Of a DNA stretch of 43,505 nucleotides, positions 23,302-36,266 are shown piece after piece. Every line of letters starts with the position of its first letter. The stretch's first letter is position 1. The notes under the pieces were generated by a model that was given only the letters and a program-made list of their open reading frames with translations, did not search any database and was not told where the DNA came from. Made by a program: the position numbers and the translations under genes. This DNA is from Parcubacteria bacterium SG8_24 (GTDB taxonomy: Bacteria > Patescibacteriota > Patescibacteriia > SG8-24), in NCBI GenBank assembly GCA_001303185.1, contig LJNP01000003.1:1-43505 (forward strand). The letters are read 5' to 3'.

Positions 23302-24702
23302 ATGAAGCTGACTGATATGAGACTGGTCCCGAAACCGTCACTGGCGACGTTCTGCCTGGGCACGGCCCTGGTCATCCTGCTTACCATGACCGCCTTTGTC
23401 GTCTACGGAAGGGCGGCCGACCTGGCTTCGGAAACCTCAATCCCGCCCCATCTGCCCGCCATGAGATCGCTGTTGACGGTACTGTTCATCGGTCTGACGG
23501 CGGCTGCCGCCCTCCTGATCGCCTGGCATCACCAACTGTTATCGGGGGCGAATCGGAGACTTGTGGCGCTGACCATCTCCGCCGGACTGCTGCTGATGCT
23601 GGTCGGTATCTCTTTCGCGCCGATCGGATCGGCCGACGTCTACTGGTACACGCTGTCAGGGCGCTCCTTGGTGCTCCATGGTGATAACCCTTATGCCGGT
23701 TCCCCGTTCTCACACGCCGACGACATCTTCATCGGCTATGTCGATCGGTGGGCCGACCATTCGACCCCCTATGGACCGCTGCTGACCGCCCTCACGGCGC
23801 TGCCGATACTCCTGTCCGGTAATCCCGCCATGCAGGTAAGGTTGATGAGAGCCCTGATGGTATTGGGATACGTCCTGGCCGGCCTACTGATCTTCCGTGA
23901 GCTGCGGACGTCAGGGAAGCGACGAGCCGGGACCTTCCTGGCCCTCTGGTTCATCAATCCTTTCGCCGTATTCGAGGTCGCCAATGCCGGACACAATGAA
24001 GGGCTGCTGGCCCTGCCCCTGGCCCTATTGGTCATCGGCCTCATGAGACGCGATCCAGTGCGTCCGTCGGTCGCCCTGACCGCAGCGGCCCTCATGAAAT
24101 GGTGGCCGGCCATATTAGCGCCGCTGCTCATGCGTTTCCGGCGGGCCGGCAAGAGGCGCTGGGTGATCGCTGTCACAGCCTCCATCCTACTGATGATCGC
24201 TGCGGCCGCGCCGTTCGGATCTGCCCTGATACAGGCCGTAGGCCTTCGGCATCATGTCGCCTACGATTATCCGTTCTATTTCGGGCCGGTCCTGTTCATC
24301 CTCTGGGTGATTGCCCTATCTTTTACCGCCCCGGCTGCCGCCCTCATCGCCGCCAAGATGACCGGCGGCCTGCTGTTGCTGGGTCTGCTGATCTTCGTCA
24401 TGTCGGGACTCCACCGTCGTCGATATGAAGCTGCTCCGGCTGCCCTGCTCATCTCACTGTCTTTCCTGATGATCTCGCCGTGGGTACAGCCGTGGTACGG
24501 CATCGCGCTGCTGCCTTTCTTCGCCTCCCTGAAGACCCGGACGATGTTCGTCTCGTTCATCGTGGCCGGCCTGGCCGGTTTCACCGCCTATTCTGCCTCT
24601 TCGGTCGCCGTTACCCTTTGTGCTCTGACCGCTTACGCGATCATCCGAATCTTCCTGACCGCGACGTCTCTGGCGAGTAACCCGAAACCGCGACCCCACT
24701 GA
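23302..24702 (+). CDS. Polytopic membrane glycosyltransferase (GT-C fold, mannosyltransferase-like)
   Basis: A 466-residue integral membrane enzyme with about 11-13 hydrophobic helices. The GT-C class uses a lipid-linked sugar donor and works on the outer face of the membrane. Supporting features are the acidic first loop with aspartate (GSADVYWYTLSGRSLVLHGDNPY), the TPYGPLLTAL segment, the conserved AGHNEGLLALPLAL helix, MKWWPAILAPLL, and SPWVQPWYGIALLPF near the end. This set recalls the alpha-1,6-mannosyltransferases MptA/MptB of Actinobacteria. The acceptor here is unknown and may be a surface glycan or lipid. The ATG at 23302 is preferred because TATCAT lies six bases before it. Confidence 0.82.
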   Translation: MKLTDMRLVPKPSLATFCLGTALVILLTMTAFVVYGRAADLASETSIPPHLPAMRSLLTVLFIGLTAAAALLIAWHHQLLSGANRRLVALTISAGLLLMLVGISFAPIGSADVYWYTLSGRSLVLHGDNPYAGSPFSHADDIFIGYVDRWADHSTPYGPLLTALTALPILLSGNPAMQVRLMRALMVLGYVLAGLLIFRELRTSGKRRAGTFLALWFINPFAVFEVANAGHNEGLLALPLALLVIGLMRRDPVRPSVALTAAALMKWWPAILAPLLMRFRRAGKRRWVIAVTASILLMIAAAAPFGSALIQAVGLRHHVAYDYPFYFGPVLFILWVIALSFTAPAAALIAAKMTGGLLLLGLLIFVMSGLHRRRYEAAPAALLISLSFLMISPWVQPWYGIALLPFFASLKTRTMFVSFIVAGLAGFTAYSASSVAVTLCALTAYAIIRIFLTATSLASNPKPRPH

Positions 24703-24717
24703 GACCGGACCGGATTG

Positions 24718-24746
24718 AAAAAGGAGTGACTCGATCATGTCACTCC
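24718..24746 (-). terminator. Intrinsic terminator of the AAA+ gene, overlapping its stop codon
   Basis: GGAGTGAC (24746-24739) pairs with GTCACTCC (24730-24723), followed by five T residues. The stop codon lies within the stem and loop. Confidence 0.88.
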
Positions 24747-26014
24747 TGTTCTTCGTCGTCCGGCGACCCGGCGCTGTGGACGGCCTGGGCTGGTCTCTGG
24801 TAGACGTTCGCCCGGCCGGCTTCCCGCGGTTCAGGATGCGGCTTCCGGTAAATGGCCGGTTCCGAACCCTCCATGGTAAAGAGAACTTCGTCGCCGTGCT
24901 CCAGCGCACCGCACTCGATGCTGGTGGACAGCGGCAAGGTGACCCGCTTATGGACCACGTCCCTGAGCGGACGCAACCCATAGAGTCGGTTCGATCCTTC
25001 CTGGAGGAGAAAGGCCTTGAACTCCTCGCTGAAGTGCAGGAGCATCGGCGGGGCAGTCGTCCCGCGTCGTCCGGAGACCTTCTCCTGCTCGAGACTCAAC
25101 ATCAGTTCCAGGACCTTCAGGCGACTGGAATAATCCAGCGTCCGGAAGATGATGATCTCGCTACGCAGGCGTCCGACCAGCTCCGGAGCGAACCTCTCCT
25201 CGATCAGCTTGACCGTATCCCCGTAGATCCGCTGATCCAACAGGTCGGCGTTCTGGCTGATGTCGGACTCGGGCGTTCCGAAGCCCATCTGGTGCGACTT
25301 GCCGGCGAGCAGCTCCTGCTGACGCCGGCCTCCGACGTTGCAGGTGAGGATCACCACGCTGTTGCGGAAATCGGTGATTTCCCCGTTAGCCATGGTAAGC
25401 TCGCCGTCGTCGATGATGTGCAGCAGCAGGTTCCACAGGTCGTTATGCGCCTTCTCTACCTCGTCAAAGAGGATGACCGATAGGTAGGGGCGGTACTCCT
25501 GGTAGAAATTCGCCAGCACATCCTCCAGCTTCTTCGGATCGCGATCCCGGAACCGTTTCTCGAGGAAGGGGCGGGCCTTGACCCAGAAGTGCGGTTCGTC
25601 GATCTTCATCTGCGAGAGCATCCCCGGCTTGTCCGACTGGACATAGCCGGGCGGCGATCCGATCAGCTCGGAGACCCGGTGGCTCTCCTTGTACTTACCG
25701 CACTGGATCCTGATGAGTGGGGCATGGGGCTGGTCGGCGACCAGGCAACGTGCCAGCTCTTCAGCCATCAGCGTCTTGCCGACTCCTGTGGGCCCGGAGA
25801 AGATGAACGAACCGATGGGTCGGCGTCCGTCGCCGAGTCCGGAGTAATAGATGGAGAAACGGCGGGCCACGTGCTCAGCCGCCCTCTCCTGACCGATGAC
25901 GCGGCTCGTGAGATGGTCGAAGATCGCCTGGGTCTTCGGGCCGAATCTCTCGATCTCCACCCGCTCGGTGAAGGCGCGACTGTCACCATGCTTAAGGGTG
26001 CTGTCGTTGCCCAT
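24740..26014 (-). CDS. Single-domain Clp/Hsp100-type AAA+ ATPase
   Basis: A 424-residue AAA+ unfoldase resembling the second ATPase domain of ClpA/ClpB/ClpC. Walker A is GPTGVGKT (74-81), the pore loop is GSPPGYVQ (119-126), Walker B is SVILFDEVEKAH (179-190), and the arginine finger lies in FAPELVGRLRSE (275-286). A small C-terminal D2 domain follows (about 295-390). There is no N-domain or first AAA domain. About 40 charged residues are inserted before Walker B (137-178). MGF at 243-245 sits where ClpA and ClpC carry their ClpP-docking tripeptide. AAGGAGG seven bases upstream sets the start. The last 40 residues are proline-rich and acidic. Partnership with ClpP is inference. Confidence 0.88.
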   Translation of the reverse strand: MGNDSTLKHGDSRAFTERVEIERFGPKTQAIFDHLTSRVIGQERAAEHVARRFSIYYSGLGDGRRPIGSFIFSGPTGVGKTLMAEELARCLVADQPHAPLIRIQCGKYKESHRVSELIGSPPGYVQSDKPGMLSQMKIDEPHFWVKARPFLEKRFRDRDPKKLEDVLANFYQEYRPYLSVILFDEVEKAHNDLWNLLLHIIDDGELTMANGEITDFRNSVVILTCNVGGRRQQELLAGKSHQMGFGTPESDISQNADLLDQRIYGDTVKLIEERFAPELVGRLRSEIIIFRTLDYSSRLKVLELMLSLEQEKVSGRRGTTAPPMLLHFSEEFKAFLLQEGSNRLYGLRPLRDVVHKRVTLPLSTSIECGALEHGDEVLFTMEGSEPAIYRKPHPEPREAGRANVYQRPAQAVHSAGSPDDEEQE

Positions 26015-26106
26015 GCGCGGCCTCCTTATCAGACACCATATACCGTATATCTTTGCGAAAAGCGCCACGGAAACGGCGACTTCCGTACTTGAAGGAACTT
26101 ACCTGA

Positions 26107-26134
26107 AGTATAACCGACCGGGACGTTTGGTCAA
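26107..26134 (-). promoter_or_regulatory. Promoter of the AAA+ gene with an inverted repeat around its -35 box
   Basis: TTGACC (26134-26129), 16-base spacer, TATACT (26112-26107). GGGACGTT-gacca-AACGTCCC (26140-26120) is centred on the -35 region and is a candidate operator. Confidence 0.75.
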
Positions 26135-26185
26135 CGTCCCGGTCATCGGTCTGCGGATCCGCTTAAACCGCAGTTTACGCTCAAA

Positions 26186-27133
26186 TCAGCGGAAAAACCG
26201 TCTGTAATAAGTGGCGGCTTTCTCCGGCGGTATGGGGTTGATGATGATGCCCGAGCCTATCTCCACCCCGGCCCAGACACTACCCCGGGGCGTGATCTTC
26301 ATGTACAGATGCTGGTCCTGATCGTAGATGATCTGGTGGAAGTAGTAGTTATACGGTAACCCGAGATCGCCGATCGCCCGCAGCGCCCGCTTAAGTGCCT
26401 TGGCCCAACTCTTCCTTTCCTGACCGTTCAGGGCCGTGATGTTGTCGAGGTGACGACGCGGCAATATCCAAAGCTCGTAATTGTGCATCGAAGCGTACGG
26501 CGTGAAGACAACTATCTGATCGTCCTCATGAACCAAACGCGGCCCGCGACTCTCCTGTCCGATCACGTCGCAATAGGGGCAGGTGCCGTGATGGAGTTTG
26601 TATTCGAAGGTCTTCTTCGATTTGTCCAGGAGGTGGGGCGGAATGAAATCGGTCGCGAAGATCTGCGAATGGGAGTGGGCGATCGAAGCGCCGGCGCGAC
26701 CGCCGTCATTCTTGAAGATGAGGATGTACTGAATCCGGGGGTCTTCGGTCAGTTCCACCGTCCGTGCCGCATAGGCCTCTAGCAGTTCGACGACGGCGCT
26801 GACCGGCAGATCATCCAGCTGCCTCTCGGGATGAGGCGTTTCGATGACGACCTCCTGGACCCCATAGGCCCGGGGATTATCGACGCTCACTGCCGGAAAC
26901 CGGTTGGACACCACCTTGATACGCCAGTCCGAACGGGGTCCGACCGTAAGCAGGGCCTTTTCCTGATCTATCTCCTCCGGACACAAGGCGCACTCCCGGG
27001 CATCTCGACGGCCATCGCGCTCCGGACGACGGACAGTATACGGACGACCGGCCCGACGCGGAGCGATGAGCACATACTTGTCCTGGATGTAATCCTTGCG
27101 CAACTCGGACCGTGGGCGTCTGGTTGAAGGCAT
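26186..27133 (-). CDS. galT: Galactose-1-phosphate uridylyltransferase-like protein
   Basis: A cytoplasmic nucleotidyl transferase of the GalT branch of the HIT superfamily, which swaps UMP between UDP-glucose and a hexose 1-phosphate. The 315-residue product has the active-site HSHSQ (153-157; H-P-H-x-Q in E. coli GalT), a nucleotide-binding segment FKNDGGRAGASI, and two probable zinc-binding pairs, C48-x2-C51 and C185-x2-C188. NYELWILPRRH is a typical second half-repeat feature. Substrate could be another sugar 1-phosphate, since Pro is replaced by Ser in the motif. The ATG at 27133 is the first in frame after ruvC, 49 bases away. No promoter or terminator is obvious between, so it probably belongs to a yebC-ruvC-galT unit. 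Confidence 0.88.
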   Translation of the reverse strand: MPSTRRPRSELRKDYIQDKYVLIAPRRAGRPYTVRRPERDGRRDARECALCPEEIDQEKALLTVGPRSDWRIKVVSNRFPAVSVDNPRAYGVQEVVIETPHPERQLDDLPVSAVVELLEAYAARTVELTEDPRIQYILIFKNDGGRAGASIAHSHSQIFATDFIPPHLLDKSKKTFEYKLHHGTCPYCDVIGQESRGPRLVHEDDQIVVFTPYASMHNYELWILPRRHLDNITALNGQERKSWAKALKRALRAIGDLGLPYNYYFHQIIYDQDQHLYMKITPRGSVWAGVEIGSGIIINPIPPEKAATYYRRFFR

Positions 27134-27182
27134 AAGACACTGACGTGAAGCGTTTATGGAGAGGTCCGGTGACGGGCCGGGC

Positions 27183-27695
27183 TCAGACCTGCTGACGGTA
27201 GAACGTCCGGGTATGGGCCAAGGTGATGGCCAGAGCCAGGGCATCCGCCGCATCATCAGGCCGAGGTGTCTCGCGCAGGTTAAGCAGCATCTGCACCATC
27301 TTCTGCATCTCCTTCTTGCCGGCCCGCCCATGTCCGCAGACCGCCACCTTGACCTCGGAAGGCCCGAACTCACGATAGGGAATACGATTGTTCTCGAGAC
27401 AGAGCCGGATGACCCCGCGGGCCTCCGCGACCGACATGGCGGTCTTGACGTTCTTGGAGAAGAATATCCTCTCCAGGGCGACATGCGACGGACGGAACCT
27501 CTCCACTACCTCCTCGAGTCGGGCATACAGCTCCTGCAGCCTGGCCGCCGCCGGTAGGGCCGGCGAGGTCTGGATGCTGCCGTAGGTCAGACAGCGCTCC
27601 CGGCTGTCCTTGATCTCGATGACGCCATACCCGAGATCGGCGAATCCCGGATCCAATCCCAGATAGACGGTGCTGACCGGACGGTAAGGCGTCAT
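27183..27695 (-). CDS. ruvC: Crossover junction endodeoxyribonuclease RuvC
   Basis: It resolves Holliday junctions by symmetric cleavage during recombination repair. The 170 residues match family length and the acidic catalytic residues are visible: D15 in YLGLDPGFADLGYG, E75 in VALERIFF, and D147/D148 with D151 in RPDDAADALALAI. The conserved SKNVKTAMSVAEARGVI helix is present. Its ATG overlaps the yebC stop as ATGA (27692-27695), a common yebC-ruvC arrangement that couples their translation. ruvA and ruvB are not in the window. RecA, encoded at 41175, acts in the same pathway. Confidence 0.97.
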   Translation of the reverse strand: MTPYRPVSTVYLGLDPGFADLGYGVIEIKDSRERCLTYGSIQTSPALPAAARLQELYARLEEVVERFRPSHVALERIFFSKNVKTAMSVAEARGVIRLCLENNRIPYREFGPSEVKVAVCGHGRAGKKEMQKMVQMLLNLRETPRPDDAADALALAITLAHTRTFYRQQV

Positions 27696-28414
27696 ATGAA
27701 CTCGGCTGACGTATATATCTCGTTGACGTCCTCATCGTCATCCAATGACTCCAGAAGACCCTCCAGACTTTTCCGCTCCGCCCCGCCGACACTGACCGGT
27801 TCCTTGCAGACCCATTCCAAACCGGCCGACCCGACCTCCAGGCCGACGGCCTCGGCCGCCTCACGGATGCGGCTCAGGTCGGTGGCCGGAGCCAAGGCGA
27901 TCTGCCGCCCCTCTTCTTCGGCGATATCCTCAGTACCGGCGTCGATAAGGGCCATTTCCTGACCTTCGGTCAACGGTTGGCCCTCTTTGAGACGGATGAC
28001 GGCCCGCCGTTCGAACATCCACTGTACCGCTCCCGAACCGGCCAGGTTACCGCCGTACCTGCCGAACAGATGTTTCAGATTGGCGCTGGTCCGGTTACGG
28101 TTGTCCGTCAACGCTTCCACCAGTACGGCTATGCCGCCGGGACCGAAACCCTCATAGAGTACCTCCTCGATGTTGTCGCCTCCGATCTCACCGGTCCCCC
28201 GTTTGACCGCCTTATCGATGTTATCCTTGGGCATGTTACCGGATACCGCACTGTCGATCGCCGTACGCAACCTGAAATTGAACTCGGGGTCACCGCCGCC
28301 CTCGCGGGCCGCTACGGTGATCGCTTTGGCCAGCTTGGTGAAGAGCGCCGCCCGCCGCTTGTCGGCAGCGCCTTTCCGGTGTCTGATATTGGCCCATTTG
28401 GAGTGTCCCGACAT
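27692..28414 (-). CDS. yebC: YebC/PmpR family protein
   Basis: A 240-residue cytoplasmic protein of the YebC family. Members have been described as transcription regulators and, more recently, as factors that help ribosomes through proline stretches. The signature MSGHSKWANIRHRKGAADKRR opens the protein. Further conserved parts are ARE.GGGDPEFNFRLRTAI, MPKDNIDKAVKRGTG and EGFGPGGIAVLVEALTDNRNRT. The frame is open upstream to 28513, but the family start and the promoter at 28438-28466 fix the ATG at 28414. It heads the ruvC unit. Confidence 0.97.
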   Translation of the reverse strand: MSGHSKWANIRHRKGAADKRRAALFTKLAKAITVAAREGGGDPEFNFRLRTAIDSAVSGNMPKDNIDKAVKRGTGEIGGDNIEEVLYEGFGPGGIAVLVEALTDNRNRTSANLKHLFGRYGGNLAGSGAVQWMFERRAVIRLKEGQPLTEGQEMALIDAGTEDIAEEEGRQIALAPATDLSRIREAAEAVGLEVGSAGLEWVCKEPVSVGGAERKSLEGLLESLDDDEDVNEIYTSAEFI

Positions 28415-28437
28415 AAGTCGCGTGAGCTGATGCTGAA

Positions 28438-28466
28438 ATCCTATCATCCGCTGATGCAATTCACAA
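28438..28466 (-). promoter_or_regulatory. Promoter of yebC-ruvC
   Basis: TTGTGA (28466-28461), 17-base spacer, TAGGAT (28443-28438). Confidence 0.65.
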
Positions 28467-28511
28467 CGCGCCCGGCGGCCCGCCGGATACCGACATCGCG
28501 GCCGGAAAACC

Positions 28512-28547
28512 AAAAACCGAACGGTCCGGCCGATGAGGCCGGACCGT
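28512..28547 (-). terminator. Intrinsic terminator of rpoBC
   Basis: An 11-base-pair perfect stem (28547-28537 with 28531-28521) is followed by TCGGTTTTTGG on the minus strand. Confidence 0.88.
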
Positions 28548-28574
28548 CATGACATCAATGGATGATCCCGCCCG

Positions 28575-31500
28575 TCAGGCGGTGACCTCCTCTGTCTCTC
28601 TCTCTTCGTCCGGCGTCCCCCCTTCGGCCACGCCAGATGAACCGTAACCCGTACCGGCCGGTATGAGCCGACCGATGATGACGTTCTCCTTCAGGCCTTC
28701 CAACGGATCGATCTTACCCGTGACCGCGGCATTGATGAGCACCCGGGCGGTCTCCTGGAAGGATGCGGCGGACAGGAAGCTCTGCGTCGACAGGGCTACT
28801 TTGGTGATACCCAGGAAGAGCTCGTCGGCCACCGCCCCCTTGCCGTCCTTCTCTGTCACCGCGCGGTTTTCCTCGATCAGCTGGGCCTTCTCGACTATCT
28901 CACCGGGCAGGAGATCGGTATCTCCGGCGTCCTTGATATGCACCCTGGAGAACATCTGCTTGATGATCACCTCGATGTGCTTATCGTTCAGCTTCTGACC
29001 CTGTGAGGTATAGATCGATTGCACTTCCTTTAGGATATACTTCTGTACCGCCTCCTTGCCGCGCAGGCGGAAGAGCTGCTGCAGGTCCAGGCTGCCCTCC
29101 GTCAGGGCCTGTCCGGCCTCAACCTCATCACCGGTCTTCACGAACAGGACGTAACCGGGCGGAATGATGTACTCCTTGATCTTATCCATCTGCCTGACGA
29201 CCTTCAGCTGACGTTTCTCGAGACGCGCCGTCCCGGCGGCGGTCGCCTGGACCTTGTTGCCGCTGGCCTTGACCACCACGACCTGGCCCTCCTTGACCGC
29301 ATCACCCTCCTTGACCTTGACCTCATCCTTGGATGAGAACTTATAGGTCTCGCCATCCTCTTCCGAGTAGGAGACCTTGACGATCTTATGCCCGATATAG
29401 GGCGCCAACATCTTCTGTCCCTCCGGCCCCTCGATCATCCGCCTCTCGATCTCCTCGACGGTGACCGCGCCAGAGACATCGCTCATGAAAGCCTTGCGTT
29501 TGGGCGGCCGGGCTTCGAAAAGCTCCTCGACGCGGGGCAGACCTTGCGTGATGTCGGCACCGGCCACGCCTCCGGTATGGAAGGTGCGCATGGTGAGCTG
29601 CGTCCCCGGTTCGCCGATAGACTGCGCGGCCATGATACCCACGGCCGTACCGACCTCCACCGGCTCATTGTAGGCCAGATCGTGGCCGTAGCACTTCCGA
29701 CAGACCCCCTTGGAGAGACGGCATTCCATGACCGACCTGACGTGCACCTCATCCAGATCCATATCCTTGATCTCATCGGACAACTCCCGGGTGATCAACT
29801 CGCCCTTCCTGACCACCGCCTTACCGGTCCTGGGGTCCTTGATGGCTGAGGCCAGATACCGTCCCAGGATACGGGAGAGGACCGTCTCGTTCATCTCGTC
29901 ACTTTCCTTCTTGGTGATGAGAATACCTTCGGCGTCACCGCAGTCCTCCTCGCGGATCACCACGTCCTGGGCCACGTCAACCAGACGGCGTGTCAAGTAG
30001 CCGGCATTGGCCGTCCGCAGCGCCGTATCGGAGAGACCCTTACGGGCGCCGTGCGTCGAGATGAAGTATTCCAGGACATCGAAACCGTCCTTGAAGTTGG
30101 CCTTGACCGGCAGCTCGATGATGGCGCCGGCCGGATTGGCTACGAGCCCCTTCATGCCGACGATCTGGGTGAGCTGGCCCCAGCTGCCGCGGGCCCCGGA
30201 TTCTATCATCGAGGCCACGGATCCGCCGGTCGGCAGTTTCTCCTTGGAGAGCTTGGTCACCTGGTCCTTGACGTTGGTCCAGACATCCACGATCTTGGAG
30301 TGCCGCTCCGACTGCGTCAGCAGACCTTCCTGGTACTGTTCCTCGATCTCCTCGATCTTGCGGTCCCCGCCCTCGACCAGTTCGCGCTTCTCCTTGATGG
30401 CCGGCAGGTCGGCCATGCCCCAGGAATAGCCGGAGACGGTGATGTAATGGAAACCCAGCTCCTTCATGTCGTCGAGCAGCACCGTGGTCCGTTCCCGGCC
30501 GTAGGTCTCCAGGCAGCTGCGGACGATATCGGTGAGCTTCTTGGAATCGAGCTGCTCGTTAACGTAGGGGTGGTCCTTGGGCAATACCCGGTTGAAGAAG
30601 ACCCGACCGACATTGGTCTCCACCGGCTTGGCCCCGGTCTCGAGCCGGACCAGTATCTTCTCGCGCATCTCGATCTTCCTCAGCCGGTAAGCCACGATCG
30701 CCTCCTTGGTGTCGGTGAATACACGGGGCTCCTCGCGGTCGCGCGGCGGGATGAATGACGTCATGTAATAGATGCCCCAGGCCACGTCCTTGTCTGGTTT
30801 CATGATCGGCATCCCGGTGGCCGGTTTGAGCAGGTTCATGACCGAGGACATCTTGTCCCGGGCCTCAGCCTTGGCCTCTTCGGTGAGCGGTACGTGAACC
30901 GCCATCTGATCACCGTCGAAGTCGGCGTTGAAAGCCGGACAGACCATCGGGTGGATCTGGATCGCCTTACCCTCGATCATCCGGGGACAGAATGCCTGGA
31001 TACCGAGACGGTGTAGGGTCGGGGCACGGTTCAGCAACACCAGAGAATCCTTGGTGATCTCCTCGAGGATATCCCAGACCTCCGGATGATCCTGGTCGAT
31101 GAACCGGTTGGCGCTCCTGATGTTATGGACATACCCCCGCTGGATGAGCTGGGATATGACGAAAGGCTTGAAAAGCTCGAGGGCCATCATCTTGGGCAGA
31201 CCGCACTCGTTGAGCTTGAGCCCGGGACCGACCACGATGACCGAACGCCCGGAATAGTCGATGCGCTTACCGAGCAGGTTCTGCCGGAAACGGCCCTGCT
31301 TTCCCTTGAGGATGTCGGCCAGGGATTTGAGCTGGCGCTTCTTGCCGGTAGCGGCCACGACCGTCTTCGACTGTCGGGCCGAATTGTCGATCAGGGCGTC
31401 GACCGCCTCCTGGAGCATGCGCTTCTCGTTCCTGGTGATGACCTCCGGAGCGTTGAGCTCGACCAGTTTCTTGAGGCGGTTGTTGCGGTTGATGACGCGC

Positions 31501-32510
31501 CGATAGAGGTCGTTGAGGTCGGACGCCGCGAACCGGCCGCCGTCGAGCGGCACCATTGGCCGCAGATCCGGCGGAATCACCGGTATCACGGTGAGGACCA
31601 TCCACTCCGGCCGGATCCCGTTCACCTGAAGCGAATGCATCAGCTTGACCCGGCGGACCAGCTTGTCGTACTTGGCCCCCACCGCCGCCTCCTCCATCTG
31701 CTCGTTCAGGAACTCGGCCGTCTTGTCGATGTCTATCTTCTCGAGAAGCTTGCGGATGGCACCGGCTCCGATGTCTGCTTCGAACAGGTGGCCGTAACGA
31801 AGGGACCATTCCTGGTAAGTGTGTTCCGAGATGATCTTGAGCGGTACCAGCTCCTTGAGTTCACGATCCACGGAACGGAAGTCCTCATCAAGGGCCTTCA
31901 TCTTCTCCGTCTTCACCTCGAAGGCCTGATTGAACAGCTTCTCCCGCTCCGCGTCGGATGACGCGTTCTTCTCCGCTTCGGACACGGCCCGCTTGTACTC
32001 CCCGTCGATCTGTTTCTTCTTCTGCTTATATTCCGCCTTCAGCTGTTCCTGCGTGTCCTTCTTCAGCTCCTCGTCGACGTTGGTGACGATGAAATTAGCG
32101 AAATAGATCACCTTCTCCAGGTTCTGTACCGACAGGTCGAGCACCAGGCCTATCTTGGAGGGAACGCCGCGCAGGAACCAAATATGGGAGACCGGCGCGG
32201 ACAGCTCGATGTGGCCCATGCGCTCACGGCGCACCAGGGAATGGGTCACCTCGACGCCGCACTTGTCGCAGATGATGCCCTTGTACCGCACCTTCTTGTA
32301 TTTGCCGCAATAGCACTCCCAGTCCTTGGTGGGGCCGAATATCTCTTCGGCGAACAGGCCACCCTTCTCCGGTTTCTGGGTGCGGTAATTGATCGTCTCC
32401 GGATTGGTCACCTCGCCGTAGGACCACTGGCGGATGGTCTCTGGGGAAGCGACCTTGAGCCGCACGGCATCGAAGTCTTGTATCTTGAACTGTTCGACGA
32501 TGGGATTCAT
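28575..32510 (-). CDS. rpoC: DNA-directed RNA polymerase subunit beta'
   Basis: The largest subunit of RNA polymerase, forming one pincer and the active site. The catalytic NADFDGDQM motif is intact. The N-terminal zinc site is CYCGKYKKVRYKGIICDKCGVE with four cysteines, and the second site is CRLSKGVCRKCYGHDL. The trigger-loop region (MAAQSIGEPGTQLTMRTFHTGG) is complete. At 1,311 residues it is close to the usual length. A lysine- and glutamate-rich stretch of about 80 residues (about 155-230) lies after the first zinc region. It starts 44 bases after rpoB and shares the transcript. The C-terminus ends in a short acidic tail. Confidence 0.99.
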   Translation of the reverse strand: MNPIVEQFKIQDFDAVRLKVASPETIRQWSYGEVTNPETINYRTQKPEKGGLFAEEIFGPTKDWECYCGKYKKVRYKGIICDKCGVEVTHSLVRRERMGHIELSAPVSHIWFLRGVPSKIGLVLDLSVQNLEKVIYFANFIVTNVDEELKKDTQEQLKAEYKQKKKQIDGEYKRAVSEAEKNASSDAEREKLFNQAFEVKTEKMKALDEDFRSVDRELKELVPLKIISEHTYQEWSLRYGHLFEADIGAGAIRKLLEKIDIDKTAEFLNEQMEEAAVGAKYDKLVRRVKLMHSLQVNGIRPEWMVLTVIPVIPPDLRPMVPLDGGRFAASDLNDLYRRVINRNNRLKKLVELNAPEVITRNEKRMLQEAVDALIDNSARQSKTVVAATGKKRQLKSLADILKGKQGRFRQNLLGKRIDYSGRSVIVVGPGLKLNECGLPKMMALELFKPFVISQLIQRGYVHNIRSANRFIDQDHPEVWDILEEITKDSLVLLNRAPTLHRLGIQAFCPRMIEGKAIQIHPMVCPAFNADFDGDQMAVHVPLTEEAKAEARDKMSSVMNLLKPATGMPIMKPDKDVAWGIYYMTSFIPPRDREEPRVFTDTKEAIVAYRLRKIEMREKILVRLETGAKPVETNVGRVFFNRVLPKDHPYVNEQLDSKKLTDIVRSCLETYGRERTTVLLDDMKELGFHYITVSGYSWGMADLPAIKEKRELVEGGDRKIEEIEEQYQEGLLTQSERHSKIVDVWTNVKDQVTKLSKEKLPTGGSVASMIESGARGSWGQLTQIVGMKGLVANPAGAIIELPVKANFKDGFDVLEYFISTHGARKGLSDTALRTANAGYLTRRLVDVAQDVVIREEDCGDAEGILITKKESDEMNETVLSRILGRYLASAIKDPRTGKAVVRKGELITRELSDEIKDMDLDEVHVRSVMECRLSKGVCRKCYGHDLAYNEPVEVGTAVGIMAAQSIGEPGTQLTMRTFHTGGVAGADITQGLPRVEELFEARPPKRKAFMSDVSGAVTVEEIERRMIEGPEGQKMLAPYIGHKIVKVSYSEEDGETYKFSSKDEVKVKEGDAVKEGQVVVVKASGNKVQATAAGTARLEKRQLKVVRQMDKIKEYIIPPGYVLFVKTGDEVEAGQALTEGSLDLQQLFRLRGKEAVQKYILKEVQSIYTSQGQKLNDKHIEVIIKQMFSRVHIKDAGDTDLLPGEIVEKAQLIEENRAVTEKDGKGAVADELFLGITKVALSTQSFLSAASFQETARVLINAAVTGKIDPLEGLKENVIIGRLIPAGTGYGSSGVAEGGTPDEERETEEVTA

Positions 32511-32553
32511 AGGCTTGTGGTCATGATGGCGAACGATGCGTCAGGATGGATGC

Positions 32554-36072
<3,519 letters not shown>

Positions 36073-36197
36073 AAAGAGACGTGGAGATCTCCCCTGCACC
36101 GGGGTTTTATTATTATGGTAGGTGGCGACGTGCGCCGCCCATCCTTCGTCGTGACACCCATCCTCACGACCGCTGTGGAACGATGGGCGTGGTATAC

Positions 36198-36245
36198 AAA
36201 AATAATCCCCTGCCCTCCGTTGCTCACGAGCATCCGCAGACAGGG
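36198..36245 (-). terminator. Attenuator-like hairpin in the rpoB leader
   Basis: CCCTGTC (36245-36239) pairs with GGCAGGG (36214-36208), one pair being G-U, around an inner TGCT-CGTG-AGCA hairpin. ATTATTTTTG follows on the minus strand. It lies 126 bases before the rpoB start codon. Confidence 0.5.
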
Positions 36246-36266
36246 AAATCTCGACTCGGCCTCGAT

